Below, piece after piece: positions 1 through 6,338 of a stretch of DNA of 6,494 bases (positions within the stretch are counted from its first letter, which is position 1; the number at the start of each line of letters is the position of its first letter). The notes below the pieces were generated by a model. That model saw nothing but the letters and a program-made list of their open reading frames with translations, was not told where the DNA came from and did not search any database. This DNA is from Chitinophagales bacterium (GTDB lineage Bacteria; Bacteroidota; Bacteroidia; Chitinophagales; JADIYW01), in NCBI GenBank assembly GCA_020848315.1, contig JADLAH010000348.1, forward strand, positions 1-6,494, given 5' to 3'. A program made the position numbers and the translations under genes.

Positions 1-1461
1 AGAAAAGGCAAACTGACCGCCCGCGAGCGACTCGATTTGCTGCTGGATGCCGGTAGTTTTGAAGAACTCGGTATGCTGGTGACACACCGTGCCACCGATT
101 TCGGCATCGACAAGGAAAAATATCTGGGAGATGGCGTGGTCACCGGTTTCGGTACCATCAACGGTCGCCTGGTCTATGTTTTTTCGCAGGATTTCACCGT
201 ATTCGGTGGGTCATTGTCCGAAACGCACGCCGAAAAGATTTGTAAAATTATGGATCTGGCCGCCAAAACAGGCGCGCCTGTCATTGGTCTGAATGACTCC
301 GGCGGTGCGCGTATCCAGGAAGGGGTGGTATCTTTGGGCGGTTATGCCGATATTTTCCACCGCAATGTGCAGTTTTCCGGTGTCGTGCCACAAATTTCCG
401 CTATCATGGGACCTTGTGCCGGCGGTGCCGTTTACTCTCCAGCCATGACAGATTTTACGCTGATGGTGGAAAATACCTCTTATATGTTTGTGACCGGTCC
501 GAATGTGGTGAAAACGGTGACACACGAAGAGGTGACATCCGAAGAACTGGGCGGCGCGATGACACATGCCACCAAAAGCGGCGTAACACATTTTACCGCT
601 AAAAATGAGGTCGAATGTATCCGTCAGATCAAGCAATTGCTGAGTTATCTGCCGCAAAACTGCGAAGAAAGCGCGCCCAACTATCCGTATCAGACACAAG
701 GCACCGAAGAACGCCCTGCACTGGCTAATATTCTGCCGTCGAATCCGAATCAGCCTTACGATATGCGCGACGTGATTGCCACTACCGTAGATGAGGATTC
801 CTTCTTCGAAGTACACAAGGATTTCGCGGAAAATATCGTGGTAGGTTTTGCCCGCATCGCCGGCAGAAGTATCGGTATTGTTGCCAATCAGCCGGCCTAT
901 CTCGCGGGTGTTTTAGATATTAATTCCTCCAGAAAAGGAGCGCGGTTCACCCGTTTCTGCGATGCCTTCAATATACCATTGTTAGTGTTTGTGGATGTAC
1001 CGGGATTCCTGCCGGGCACCGATCAGGAATGGCACGGCATCATCACCAATGGCGCCAAATTATTGTATGCGCTGAGTGAAGCGACCGTGCCGAAGGTGAC
1101 TGTCATTACCAGAAAAGCGTATGGCGGGGCGTATGATGTGATGAACTCCAAACATATCGGCGCGGATATGAACTTTGCATGGCCGACAGCGGAAATCGCG
1201 GTAATGGGACCCAAAGGCGCTGCGGAAATCATTTTCAAAAATGAGATTAAGGCGGCGGAAAATCCGGAGCAAAAACTGCAGGAAAAAGTGGATGAATACA
1301 CTGCCACCTTTGCCAATCCGTATAAGGCGGCCGCAAGAGGGTTTATCGATGAAGTGATTAAGCCGGAGTTGACTCGTATCAAGCTGATCAAGTCGTTTCA
1401 GATGCTGGAAAATAAATCTGTGCAGGCACCGAAGAAAAAACACGGAAATATTCCTTTGTAA
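1..1461 (+). CDS. pccB: Acyl-CoA carboxylase carboxyltransferase (beta) subunit, probably propionyl-CoA carboxylase; 5' end outside window
   Basis: This subunit moves the carboxyl group from carboxybiotin onto an acyl-CoA in the cytoplasm. For propionyl-CoA it gives methylmalonyl-CoA. The frame is open from base 1 and the first visible residues, [20 protein letters not shown], match a family block normally about 30 residues from the N-terminus. The gene is therefore cut by the window edge, and a TTG at 37 is not its start. Visible are 486 residues with both crotonase-like halves. The N-terminal half has [12 protein letters not shown] (about residues 97-108) and oxyanion-hole loop GPCAGGA (137-143). 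The C-terminal half has [14 protein letters not shown] and [13 protein letters not shown] (372-384). The Asp in GGAYD lies where, as I recall from Streptomyces PccB versus AccB work, Asp favours propionyl-CoA and a hydrophobic residue acetyl-CoA. Methylmalonyl-CoA decarboxylase alpha (MmdA) is the main alternative, since it shares this fold and no partner gene is visible. Confidence 0.93.
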   Translation, partial: RKGKLTARERLDLLLDAGSFEELGMLVTHRATDFGIDKEKYLGDGVVTGFGTINGRLVYVFSQDFTVFGGSLSETHAEKICKIMDLAAKTGAPVIGLNDSGGARIQEGVVSLGGYADIFHRNVQFSGVVPQISAIMGPCAGGAVYSPAMTDFTLMVENTSYMFVTGPNVVKTVTHEEVTSEELGGAMTHATKSGVTHFTAKNEVECIRQIKQLLSYLPQNCEESAPNYPYQTQGTEERPALANILPSNPNQPYDMRDVIATTVDEDSFFEVHKDFAENIVVGFARIAGRSIGIVANQPAYLAGVLDINSSRKGARFTRFCDAFNIPLLVFVDVPGFLPGTDQEWHGIITNGAKLLYALSEATVPKVTVITRKAYGGAYDVMNSKHIGADMNFAWPTAEIAVMGPKGAAEIIFKNEIKAAENPEQKLQEKVDEYTATFANPYKAAARGFIDEVIKPELTRIKLIKSFQMLENKSVQAPKKKHGNIPL

Positions 1462-1463
1462 TC

Positions 1464-1494
1464 AATAAAAGCGGGCATGCCAAAGCATGCCCGC
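1464..1494 (-). terminator. Stem-loop terminator between convergent genes
   Basis: A perfect 10-bp stem GCGGGCATGC / GCATGCCCGC (1471-1480 with 1485-1494) closes on a CAAA loop. Read on the minus strand the hairpin is followed by TTTTATT (1470-1464), so it suits the outer-membrane protein gene ending at 1523. On the plus strand the sequence after the hairpin (ACAACAAAT) has no T-run. It may still stop plus-strand transcription less efficiently or protect the 3' end of that mRNA. Confidence 0.8.
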
Positions 1495-1522
1495 ACAACA
1501 AATATCCGACGACTATAAACGA

Positions 1523-2206
1523 TTAGTTTTTCTGTTTGGCAATGAAATTGCAGCCAATGCTGAAAATAAAATTGCGGTATTTGTAAGACGGCGTTGGATC
1601 CGGTTTGACATTATAGCGGATGTTGTTCGTTACATCAAAATGCCATCTTAAATCGGTGTAGATGGAAATCTTATCCGTCAATTCCCGCTCAAAGCCCATT
1701 CCGAACGGGATGATTACATCCAGTTTATTGTACGCGATATTATCATCTTTCACATTGGTGTCGAACGGGAATTTTTCCTTTTCCTTTCCTCCGGCAGACA
1801 GTTTGAGCACTTGCTTGTTGGTGAGCGCATATCCGACGCCCGCACCGGTATACAGTGTCAAATAGGTTTTGTCTCCAATCGGCATGATGCCTTTCAGTAA
1901 AACAGGAAATTCAATGTAATTTCTTCTTCTGAAAATTTTGTCAACGCCACTCATGCCGTAGTTCTCCAGTGCAAATCCTTTTTGAATGAAGTGGATTTCG
2001 GGTTGTATCGCGAAGTATTTCGATACTTTTATTTCCATCGGAATGGCCACATCATAGGCTAACATGCTTTTGTTGCGGTCGGAATAGTATTTATCCTTAA
2101 TTTTTGCCACACTCAGTCCGGCACCGACGCCGATTTTAAATCCCACACCGGCCTGCGTGGTGATGGCCACAGCAGCTAAAACAAAAAATAGGGTTAATTT
2201 TTTCAT
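1523..2206 (-). CDS. Small outer-membrane beta-barrel protein (PorT / OMP_b-brl_2-like)
   Basis: The 227-residue product opens with a clear signal peptide: MKK, a hydrophobic core LTLFFVLAAVAI, then TTQA with probable cleavage before GVGFKIG (about residue 19/20). The mature part consists of alternating short amphipathic strands with Gly and aromatic residues, for example FKIGVGAGLSVAKI, FAIQPEIHFIQKG, YIEFPVLLKG, LTLYTGAGVGYAL and a last strand FIFSIGCNFIA. This matches small Bacteroidota barrels grouped as PorT-like or outer membrane protein beta-barrel domain proteins. IQPEIHFIQKG and EFPVLLK are typical of that group. Such proteins sit in the outer membrane, mostly with unknown roles, and nothing here points to a specific substrate. 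The ATG at 2204-2206 follows an AT-rich leader without a Shine-Dalgarno sequence. The gene is divergent from the alpha/beta hydrolase gene, with 85 bp between starts, and appears monocistronic. Confidence 0.85.
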   Translation of the reverse strand: MKKLTLFFVLAAVAITTQAGVGFKIGVGAGLSVAKIKDKYYSDRNKSMLAYDVAIPMEIKVSKYFAIQPEIHFIQKGFALENYGMSGVDKIFRRRNYIEFPVLLKGIMPIGDKTYLTLYTGAGVGYALTNKQVLKLSAGGKEKEKFPFDTNVKDDNIAYNKLDVIIPFGMGFERELTDKISIYTDLRWHFDVTNNIRYNVKPDPTPSYKYRNFIFSIGCNFIAKQKN

Positions 2207-2291
2207 TTTTTATTTCAAAATAACAGCTATTTGCTGACCTGCGAAATACAATAAATCCCTTATTTTTATATCCGTGCCAATACGTAGTAAG

Positions 2292-3143
2292 ATGCAGTCA
2301 CCTCATATACATATCCTATCATCAGCCTCCGGAAGTAAGCTGGAATTGCAGTTCCGACTGCCCGCAGGCACTCCGAAGGCGGTCGTGCAAATCAATACCG
2401 GTACCTGCATTCCACAGAAGATTTACTGGAAGTTTGCGGACTATCTGTCGCGGCACGGCTATATTTCCGTCACCTATGATATGACGGACGCGGATAATTT
2501 TTCCTCTTCCGTCTCTTATGCCGACTGGATCAAAGATATGGACAGTGTCATGCAATACCTGAAGCAAAGCTATCCCGATCTTCCGCTGATAGTGGTGGGA
2601 CACAGTTCCGGCGGGGAATTTGTCGGCACGCTGCCATCTTATCACTTGGCCGATAAAATCATCATGGTGGCCAGTTCCAACGGCTACTGGAAAAAGATGG
2701 ATTGGAGTGTCCGTTATTTTATGTGGTTATTCTGGAAACTGCTGGTGCCGTATTCTATCCGGAAATATGGCTATATGAATAACAAAATGCTTGGAGTGTC
2801 GGGCGGATTTCCCAAAAATATTATCCTCGAACTCCGCGATTTTTGCATGCGGCCGGATTGCTTTTTGCCATTTCTGCGCGAACGTGGTATACCGGTGCAG
2901 TATGATAAAGTCAAAGTGCCGGTGATTGCCTATCATCTCGGCGACGACAAGATTGCCAACGCTGCTGCGTGTCGTTATGTACTAGATTTACATATCAATG
3001 CGCCCCGACAGTTTATTTCCCTCCGGGCCCGGGATTATGACATGAAATCATTTGGTCACCGCGGATTCTTCGCCGCCAAAGCGGAAAAACTGCTTTGGCC
3101 GGAAGTACTGAAAGTACTGGAGCCTGTTGTTCCGCCTTTATGA
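2292..3143 (+). CDS. Alpha/beta hydrolase, COG4757-like
   Basis: A 283-residue cytoplasmic protein without a signal peptide. The nucleophile elbow is VVGHSSGG, with Ser about residue 105. A candidate acid lies in HLGDDKIAN (Asp218 or 219) and the catalytic His in SFGHRGFF (His256), giving a full Ser-Asp-His triad in the usual order. The middle section, with YGYMNNKMLG and then FPKNIILELRDFC, and the ending GHxGFF resemble the predicted alpha/beta hydrolases of COG4757. Their substrates are largely unknown, so I name only the fold. I chose the ATG at 2292. An in-frame GTG at 2274 would add six residues (MPIRSK), but the ATG is a better start codon and the conserved region begins only after it. 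The gene runs into the convergent phosphodiesterase gene with 5 bp between stop codons and no terminator between them. Confidence 0.85.
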   Translation: MQSPHIHILSSASGSKLELQFRLPAGTPKAVVQINTGTCIPQKIYWKFADYLSRHGYISVTYDMTDADNFSSSVSYADWIKDMDSVMQYLKQSYPDLPLIVVGHSSGGEFVGTLPSYHLADKIIMVASSNGYWKKMDWSVRYFMWLFWKLLVPYSIRKYGYMNNKMLGVSGGFPKNIILELRDFCMRPDCFLPFLRERGIPVQYDKVKVPVIAYHLGDDKIANAAACRYVLDLHINAPRQFISLRARDYDMKSFGHRGFFAAKAEKLLWPEVLKVLEPVVPPL

Positions 3144-3148
3144 AAAAA

Positions 3149-4024
3149 TCAGGGCGTATGGAAATGCAGCATCGTGGACAAGGGATAATGATCTGATAAG
3201 TCGTTGAAGGACGCTTTGCAGAAACAATCTTTCTGAATCGGCGTGTCAATTTTTACCGGCAGGAGCGTGGCCTTATTTTCAGGGGTCTTCCGCAGCAGAA
3301 TATAGTCCAGCGTTTCCTGTATTTTTTCAAAATATTTAGCGGCCAACTGATTGTTGATGCCATCCCAGCTGTGTGTGCTGCCGGTGTATCGGATATCGTC
3401 CACATCCAGGATTTGTGTCAGCGCGCTGTAAGCGGATGTGTCGTAAAAGTCTACATTCAGATCGCCGATAATGACCTGCGGAATGCTGTCGCGGTAGTAG
3501 ACATCCGCCAATTGCGTTTTCAATTGCTGCAATTGCTTTTCTCTTATATGTCGGAATTTACCCAGACTTTGGGTGTGTGTCGCAATCAGCTGCAGCGTGT
3601 TTTTGCCAGTGTGCAGTTCCGCGAATACGGCTCCTTTTTTAGAAAAAATATCCGTGCCCTTGCGGTGTTTGTACAAAATAAAATCCTGTTTCAAAATGGG
3701 ATATTTACTCAGTATCCATACGCCGCTATTCGATTTTATCCATCCTTTTTTTGTGGGCGTCGTCTGATACGGGAAGTCGCTCTGCAGGTGTTCCAGCAGT
3801 TGCTGGTTGATGTCCTTCATAAACGCTTCCTGCAGTACGATGACATCTGCCTGTTGCGCTTTCAGGTAAGCCGCGATATGGCCGGCCCTTTCCTGCTGAC
3901 AGGATTTGAATACGACCGGCGGCACCATAAAGATGTTCCAGGAAACAATTTTCAGGCTGTCTGCGGCCTGCAGAGATAGTGCTCCTGAAAGGAGCATCAT
4001 ACTTATAATACGTCGCCAAAGCAT
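3149..4024 (-). CDS. Secreted sphingomyelinase C-like phosphodiesterase (endonuclease/exonuclease/phosphatase fold)
   Basis: A 291-residue precursor. Its signal peptide has WRR, then the core IISMMLLSGALSL, and QA with likely cleavage near residue 20. The mature protein carries the DNase I-like metal phosphodiesterase motifs in order: SWNIF (Asn30), LQEAF (Glu66), ATHTQ (His150), GDLNVD (Asp188, Asn190), TLDYI (Asp240) and SDHYPL (Asp278, His279). Several blocks point to bacterial sphingomyelinase C rather than nucleases: SGVWILSKYPI, GTDIFSKKGAVF, ILDVDDIRYTGS followed by HSWD, and FNDLSDHYP. Such enzymes split sphingomyelin into ceramide and phosphocholine. Here a bacterial sphingolipid headgroup, such as ceramide phosphoethanolamine, is an equally plausible substrate (inference). 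The protein is probably periplasmic or exported. It lacks the cysteines I recall flanking the GTD and THTQ segments in Gram-positive enzymes. The start codon is preceded by an AT-rich leader with no Shine-Dalgarno. The gene converges with the hydrolase gene and is divergent from the aminopeptidase gene. Confidence 0.87.
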   Translation of the reverse strand: MLWRRIISMMLLSGALSLQAADSLKIVSWNIFMVPPVVFKSCQQERAGHIAAYLKAQQADVIVLQEAFMKDINQQLLEHLQSDFPYQTTPTKKGWIKSNSGVWILSKYPILKQDFILYKHRKGTDIFSKKGAVFAELHTGKNTLQLIATHTQSLGKFRHIREKQLQQLKTQLADVYYRDSIPQVIIGDLNVDFYDTSAYSALTQILDVDDIRYTGSTHSWDGINNQLAAKYFEKIQETLDYILLRKTPENKATLLPVKIDTPIQKDCFCKASFNDLSDHYPLSTMLHFHTP

Positions 4025-4097
4025 CGTTTAAATATACGATATCCATCTGCAAATACCCAATAAAAGGTACATTCTGCGGCATGTAAATAGTGTATAC

Positions 4098-4127
4098 ATG
4101 TTCATTAATGTAATTTAACGTGAACAT
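4098..4127. promoter_or_regulatory. Imperfect dyad, candidate operator in the divergent control region
   Basis: ATGTTCA (4098-4104) is repeated inverted as TGAACAT (4121-4127). Inside these arms a second pair, TTAA (4105-4108) and TTAA (4115-4118), keeps the symmetry apart from two extra bases (CG) on the right. The dyad lies just upstream of the -7 box at 4144, roughly where a -33 element or an activator site would be, in the 183 bp between the phosphodiesterase and aminopeptidase genes. A protein-binding site is an inference; AT-rich DNA gives such dyads by chance. Confidence 0.3.
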
Positions 4128-4143
4128 TTTCATTTATAAATTG

Positions 4144-4151
4144 TAGTTTTG
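4144..4151 (+). promoter_or_regulatory. Bacteroidota-type -7 promoter box for the M42 aminopeptidase gene
   Basis: TAGTTTTG fits the Bacteroidota sigma consensus TAnnTTTG at every fixed position. It would place the transcript start near 4157-4160, giving a leader of about 50 nt before the ATG at 4208. No good TTTG -33 element is visible at normal spacing, so this is a one-box prediction. Confidence 0.5.
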
Positions 4152-4207
4152 TGATGTAATATTTTTTACGGATTATTGACTAACCGACATACAATCACAA
4201 ATTTTTT

Positions 4208-5290
4208 ATGAAATATTCAATTGACAAAAAAGCAGAAAACTTCTTATTTCAGTATCTGAACAACGCGTCTCCGACAGGATTTGAAGCGGAGGGACAAAAA
4301 ATCTGGTTAGAGTACATCAAACCTTTCATCGACGAATATCATGTAGACCACTATGGCACTGTGTACGGTGTTATCAATCCGGAAGCGGAATTCAAAGTGG
4401 TGATAGAAGCACACGCGGATGAAATCTCCTGGTTTGTTAGCTATATCGGCGAAGACGGACTGATTCAGGTCATCCGCAATGGTGGCAGTGACCATATGAT
4501 TGCACCTTCTAAACGGGTGAACATTCACACTAAAAAAGGCATCGTAAAAGGTATCTTCGGATGGCCCGCGATTCACCTCAGAGATGCCGGTAAAGACACG
4601 GCGCCAACCGTGAAAAATATCACGATAGATGTAGGTGCAAAAGATAAAGCAGAAGTAGAAAAAATGGGCATTCATGTTGGTTGTGTGATTACATACGAAG
4701 ACGAACTGATGATCCTCAATAAGAAATTCTATACAGGTCGTGCGCTCGATAACAGAATGGGTGGTTTTATGATTGCGGAAGTGGCTCGTCTGGTGAAGGA
4801 ATCCAAAACAAAACTGCCATTCGGACTCTACATCTGTAATTCCGTACAGGAAGAAGTCGGACTGAGAGGTGCTGAGATGATAGTTCGTAAAATCAATCCG
4901 AACATCGCGATTGTAACGGATGTATGTCACGATACCACCACGCCGATGATCGACAAAAAACAGCATGGTGATTTCAAATGCGGCAGAGGTCCGGTAATTA
5001 CATATGCACCTGCAGTTCACAGCATAATCCGCGAGTTAATCCTGGATACAGCGGAAAAAGAAAAAATTGCCATACAGCGCGATGCTGCCAGCCGCGTTAC
5101 CGGCACCGATACAGATGCATTTGCCTACAATGGCGGCGGTGTGCCGAGTGCCCTGATTTCATTGCCGTTGAAATATATGCACACTACCGTGGAAACAGTG
5201 GCGAAATCAGATGTGGAAGATGTGATTAAACTCATCTTTGAAACACTGAAAAAGATATCACCGAAAATGAAATTGAAATATCTTCACTGA
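4208..5290 (+). CDS. M42 family metallo-aminopeptidase
   Basis: The 360-residue protein has normal full length for the M42 (TET / glutamyl aminopeptidase / FrvX) family and no signal peptide, so it acts in the cytoplasm, trimming N-terminal residues from short peptides. The two-metal site is complete: His69 and Asp71 in EAHADE, bridging Asp181 in RALDNRMGG, catalytic base Glu215 and ligand Glu216 in QEEVGLRGA, Asp238 in VTDVCHD, and His325 in KYMHTTVE. GTDTDAF (299-305) is another family block. The catalytic domain is split by a dimerisation (PDZ-like) domain of about residues 73-175, which in relatives builds dodecameric tetrahedral particles. The usual AHMDEIG is AHADEIS here, a mild change. 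Peptide specificity cannot be read from sequence, and older labels such as endoglucanase M should be ignored. The ATG follows AAATTTTTT with no Shine-Dalgarno. A -7 box lies at 4144-4151 and a strong terminator follows the stop. Confidence 0.93.
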   Translation: MKYSIDKKAENFLFQYLNNASPTGFEAEGQKIWLEYIKPFIDEYHVDHYGTVYGVINPEAEFKVVIEAHADEISWFVSYIGEDGLIQVIRNGGSDHMIAPSKRVNIHTKKGIVKGIFGWPAIHLRDAGKDTAPTVKNITIDVGAKDKAEVEKMGIHVGCVITYEDELMILNKKFYTGRALDNRMGGFMIAEVARLVKESKTKLPFGLYICNSVQEEVGLRGAEMIVRKINPNIAIVTDVCHDTTTPMIDKKQHGDFKCGRGPVITYAPAVHSIIRELILDTAEKEKIAIQRDAASRVTGTDTDAFAYNGGGVPSALISLPLKYMHTTVETVAKSDVEDVIKLIFETLKKISPKMKLKYLH

Positions 5291-5308
5291 TTCAGCGGAA
5301 CATATAGT

Positions 5309-5340
5309 AAAGTCGGGTGCATACCCGACTTTTTCTTTTT
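5309..5340 (+). terminator. Rho-independent terminator after the M42 aminopeptidase gene
   Basis: A perfect 10-bp stem AAAGTCGGGT / ACCCGACTTT (5309-5318 with 5323-5332) has a GCAT loop and is followed directly by TTCTTTTT (5333-5340). It lies 18 bp after the stop codon. Its tail ends only 11 bp before the GTG of the next gene, which makes it likely that the downstream gene is transcribed separately or by read-through. Confidence 0.92.
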
Positions 5341-5351
5341 AACTTCGGTTT

Positions 5352-6242
5352 GTGAAACTCATCCGCCTGCTGATTGAAACCAACCTGTTTATTGCCCTCG
5401 CGGCAGTATTGTTTATGTGGTCGGGCGCATGCTGGCTCAATATTCCATTGGAGAAACTGGTATTTTTGTCGCTGCAGGTTTTTTCCTCCACGTGGTTTGT
5501 CTATCAGATCAGTCGCTGGGTATATTTCCAAAAAGGGATTTATACAAACAGCGAGGAATGGGTATTGCTCTGGTTTCAGCAACATCCTAAGTTCAATCGG
5601 TTTACGATTTACTTGTCCGCGTTATTGACGATTATACTGACGTTTTTCCTGCAATGGACTACCATGGTTGTGCTGTTGTTTATCGGAATTATTTCGGTGT
5701 TCTATACCGTTCCTATACTGAAACCATTCGGTATTCCAACCCGAGTGCGCGATTTTCCTTATGTCAAAATTTTTCTCATCGCATTGGTGTGGAGCGTTAC
5801 CGCCGTCATATTGCCGGCTACGGAAGCGCATTTTCCGTTTGACACGAGAAGAGATATCTGGTTGCTGTTGGGCGCCCAGTTTTTATTTATATTTTTTATC
5901 ACATTGCCTTTTGATATCAACGATGAACCCCACGACAAAATAGCGGGCACCCGCACTATACCGGTGGTGCTGGGCATACGCGGTGCCAAAATCCTGACCA
6001 TCATTATTGGCTTTATCTATGCTTTGATGGTATTGTATTTGTTTATGCTGGAAAACTGGATACATCTTCCGTCGCTTCATCTGCAGGAATCAACTATCAT
6101 CGGTCTTTGGCTCCTCATTTTGTTCCTCCAAATCTATACGTGGTTTCGTTCCGATACTGTTCCCAAATGGCAAATTAAACTTGTTTATGATGGTAGTATG
6201 ATCATTTATTTTTTGTTAATGTGGCTCACGAAACTTAGGTAG
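5352..6242 (+). CDS. UbiA-like prenyltransferase family membrane protein with degenerate first Asp motif
   Basis: A 296-residue, very hydrophobic protein with about nine membrane segments (roughly 11-28, 36-53, 86-103, 105-120, 137-155, 168-186, 212-232, 248-264 and 277-292). UbiA enzymes join prenyl diphosphates to aromatic or other acceptors at the membrane, using two Asp-rich motifs that bind magnesium diphosphate. The second motif is intact: DINDEPHD (Asp188, Asp191, Asp195), followed by GTRTIPVVLG, a typical UbiA continuation. FYTVPIL and RDFPYVK also fit the group. The place of the first motif (normally NDxxDxxxD, after helix 2) reads FVYQISRWVY around residues 49-58, with no Asp. Acceptor and product therefore cannot be assigned, and transferase activity itself is uncertain. 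The start is GTG at 5352. An in-frame stop at 5340-5342 excludes anything earlier, and the next Met (5415) would remove most of helix 1. Confidence 0.8.
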   Translation: MKLIRLLIETNLFIALAAVLFMWSGACWLNIPLEKLVFLSLQVFSSTWFVYQISRWVYFQKGIYTNSEEWVLLWFQQHPKFNRFTIYLSALLTIILTFFLQWTTMVVLLFIGIISVFYTVPILKPFGIPTRVRDFPYVKIFLIALVWSVTAVILPATEAHFPFDTRRDIWLLLGAQFLFIFFITLPFDINDEPHDKIAGTRTIPVVLGIRGAKILTIIIGFIYALMVLYLFMLENWIHLPSLHLQESTIIGLWLLILFLQIYTWFRSDTVPKWQIKLVYDGSMIIYFLLMWLTKLR

Positions 6243-6270
6243 AGTTAGGTAATTTTATTAGGTATTTATC

Positions 6271-6337
6271 TTTATTTAGACTAAATACAAATAATATGCG
6301 GTAAAATTGCGCATTATTAAGACAAAATCTAAATAAA
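6271..6337. repeat. Nested inverted repeats in the leader of the last gene
   Basis: An outer pair TTTATTTAGA (6271-6280) and TCTAAATAAA (6328-6337) encloses an inner hairpin. The inner one pairs AATAAT (6290-6295) with ATTATT (6313-6318) and GCG (6298-6300) with CGC (6310-6312), with a 2-nt AT bulge and loop GTAAAATTG. A separate palindrome TATTTAG-A-CTAAATA spans 6273-6287 and competes with the outer arm. The right outer arm ends one base before the ATG at 6339. The 96 bp between the two genes hold no other clear signal. TAAAATTG (6302-6309) is a one-mismatch -7 box. Confidence 0.4.
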
Positions 6338-6338
6338 A

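Noticed and set aside
37..39. TTG as start of the carboxyltransferase gene
   Set aside because: The frame is open to base 1 and codes for a conserved family block ([13 protein letters not shown]), so the real start lies upstream of the window.
211..816. 201-residue open frame on the minus strand inside the carboxyltransferase gene
   Set aside because: It lies wholly antisense to a strongly conserved coding region, is rich in His, Arg and Cys, and shows no recognisable motif.
2274..2276. GTG as start of the alpha/beta hydrolase gene
   Set aside because: It adds only six non-conserved residues, and an ATG lies 18 bases downstream. It cannot be fully excluded.
2207..2291. Promoter boxes between the divergent barrel and hydrolase genes
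   Set aside because: Only one-mismatch matches to TAnnTTTG were found (TATTTTTA at 2261-2268 on plus, TTATTTTG at 2223-2216 on minus), none with a properly spaced -33 box. In such AT-rich DNA this is not enough for a call.
3075..3099. 8-bp stem GCCAAAGC / GCTTTGGC near the 3' end of the hydrolase gene as a terminator
   Set aside because: It is inside coding sequence and has no T-run after it on either strand.
3103..3119. Direct repeat AAGTACTG twice
   Set aside because: It is short, lies within coding sequence and is explained by a repeated Val-Leu codon context (EVLKVLE).
3371..3979. 202-residue plus-strand frame inside the sphingomyelinase-like gene
   Set aside because: No known motif, and the minus strand encodes all the catalytic blocks of a known family plus a signal peptide.
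3726..4133. 135-residue minus-strand frame reaching into the divergent control region
   Set aside because: It mostly overlaps the sphingomyelinase-like gene in another frame, and its N-terminal part (4025-4133) shows no motif or signal peptide.
4307..5020. 237-residue open frame antisense to the M42 gene
   Set aside because: Its composition (many His, Phe, Tyr and Cys) is typical of a shadow frame. The opposite strand carries a complete metal-binding site.
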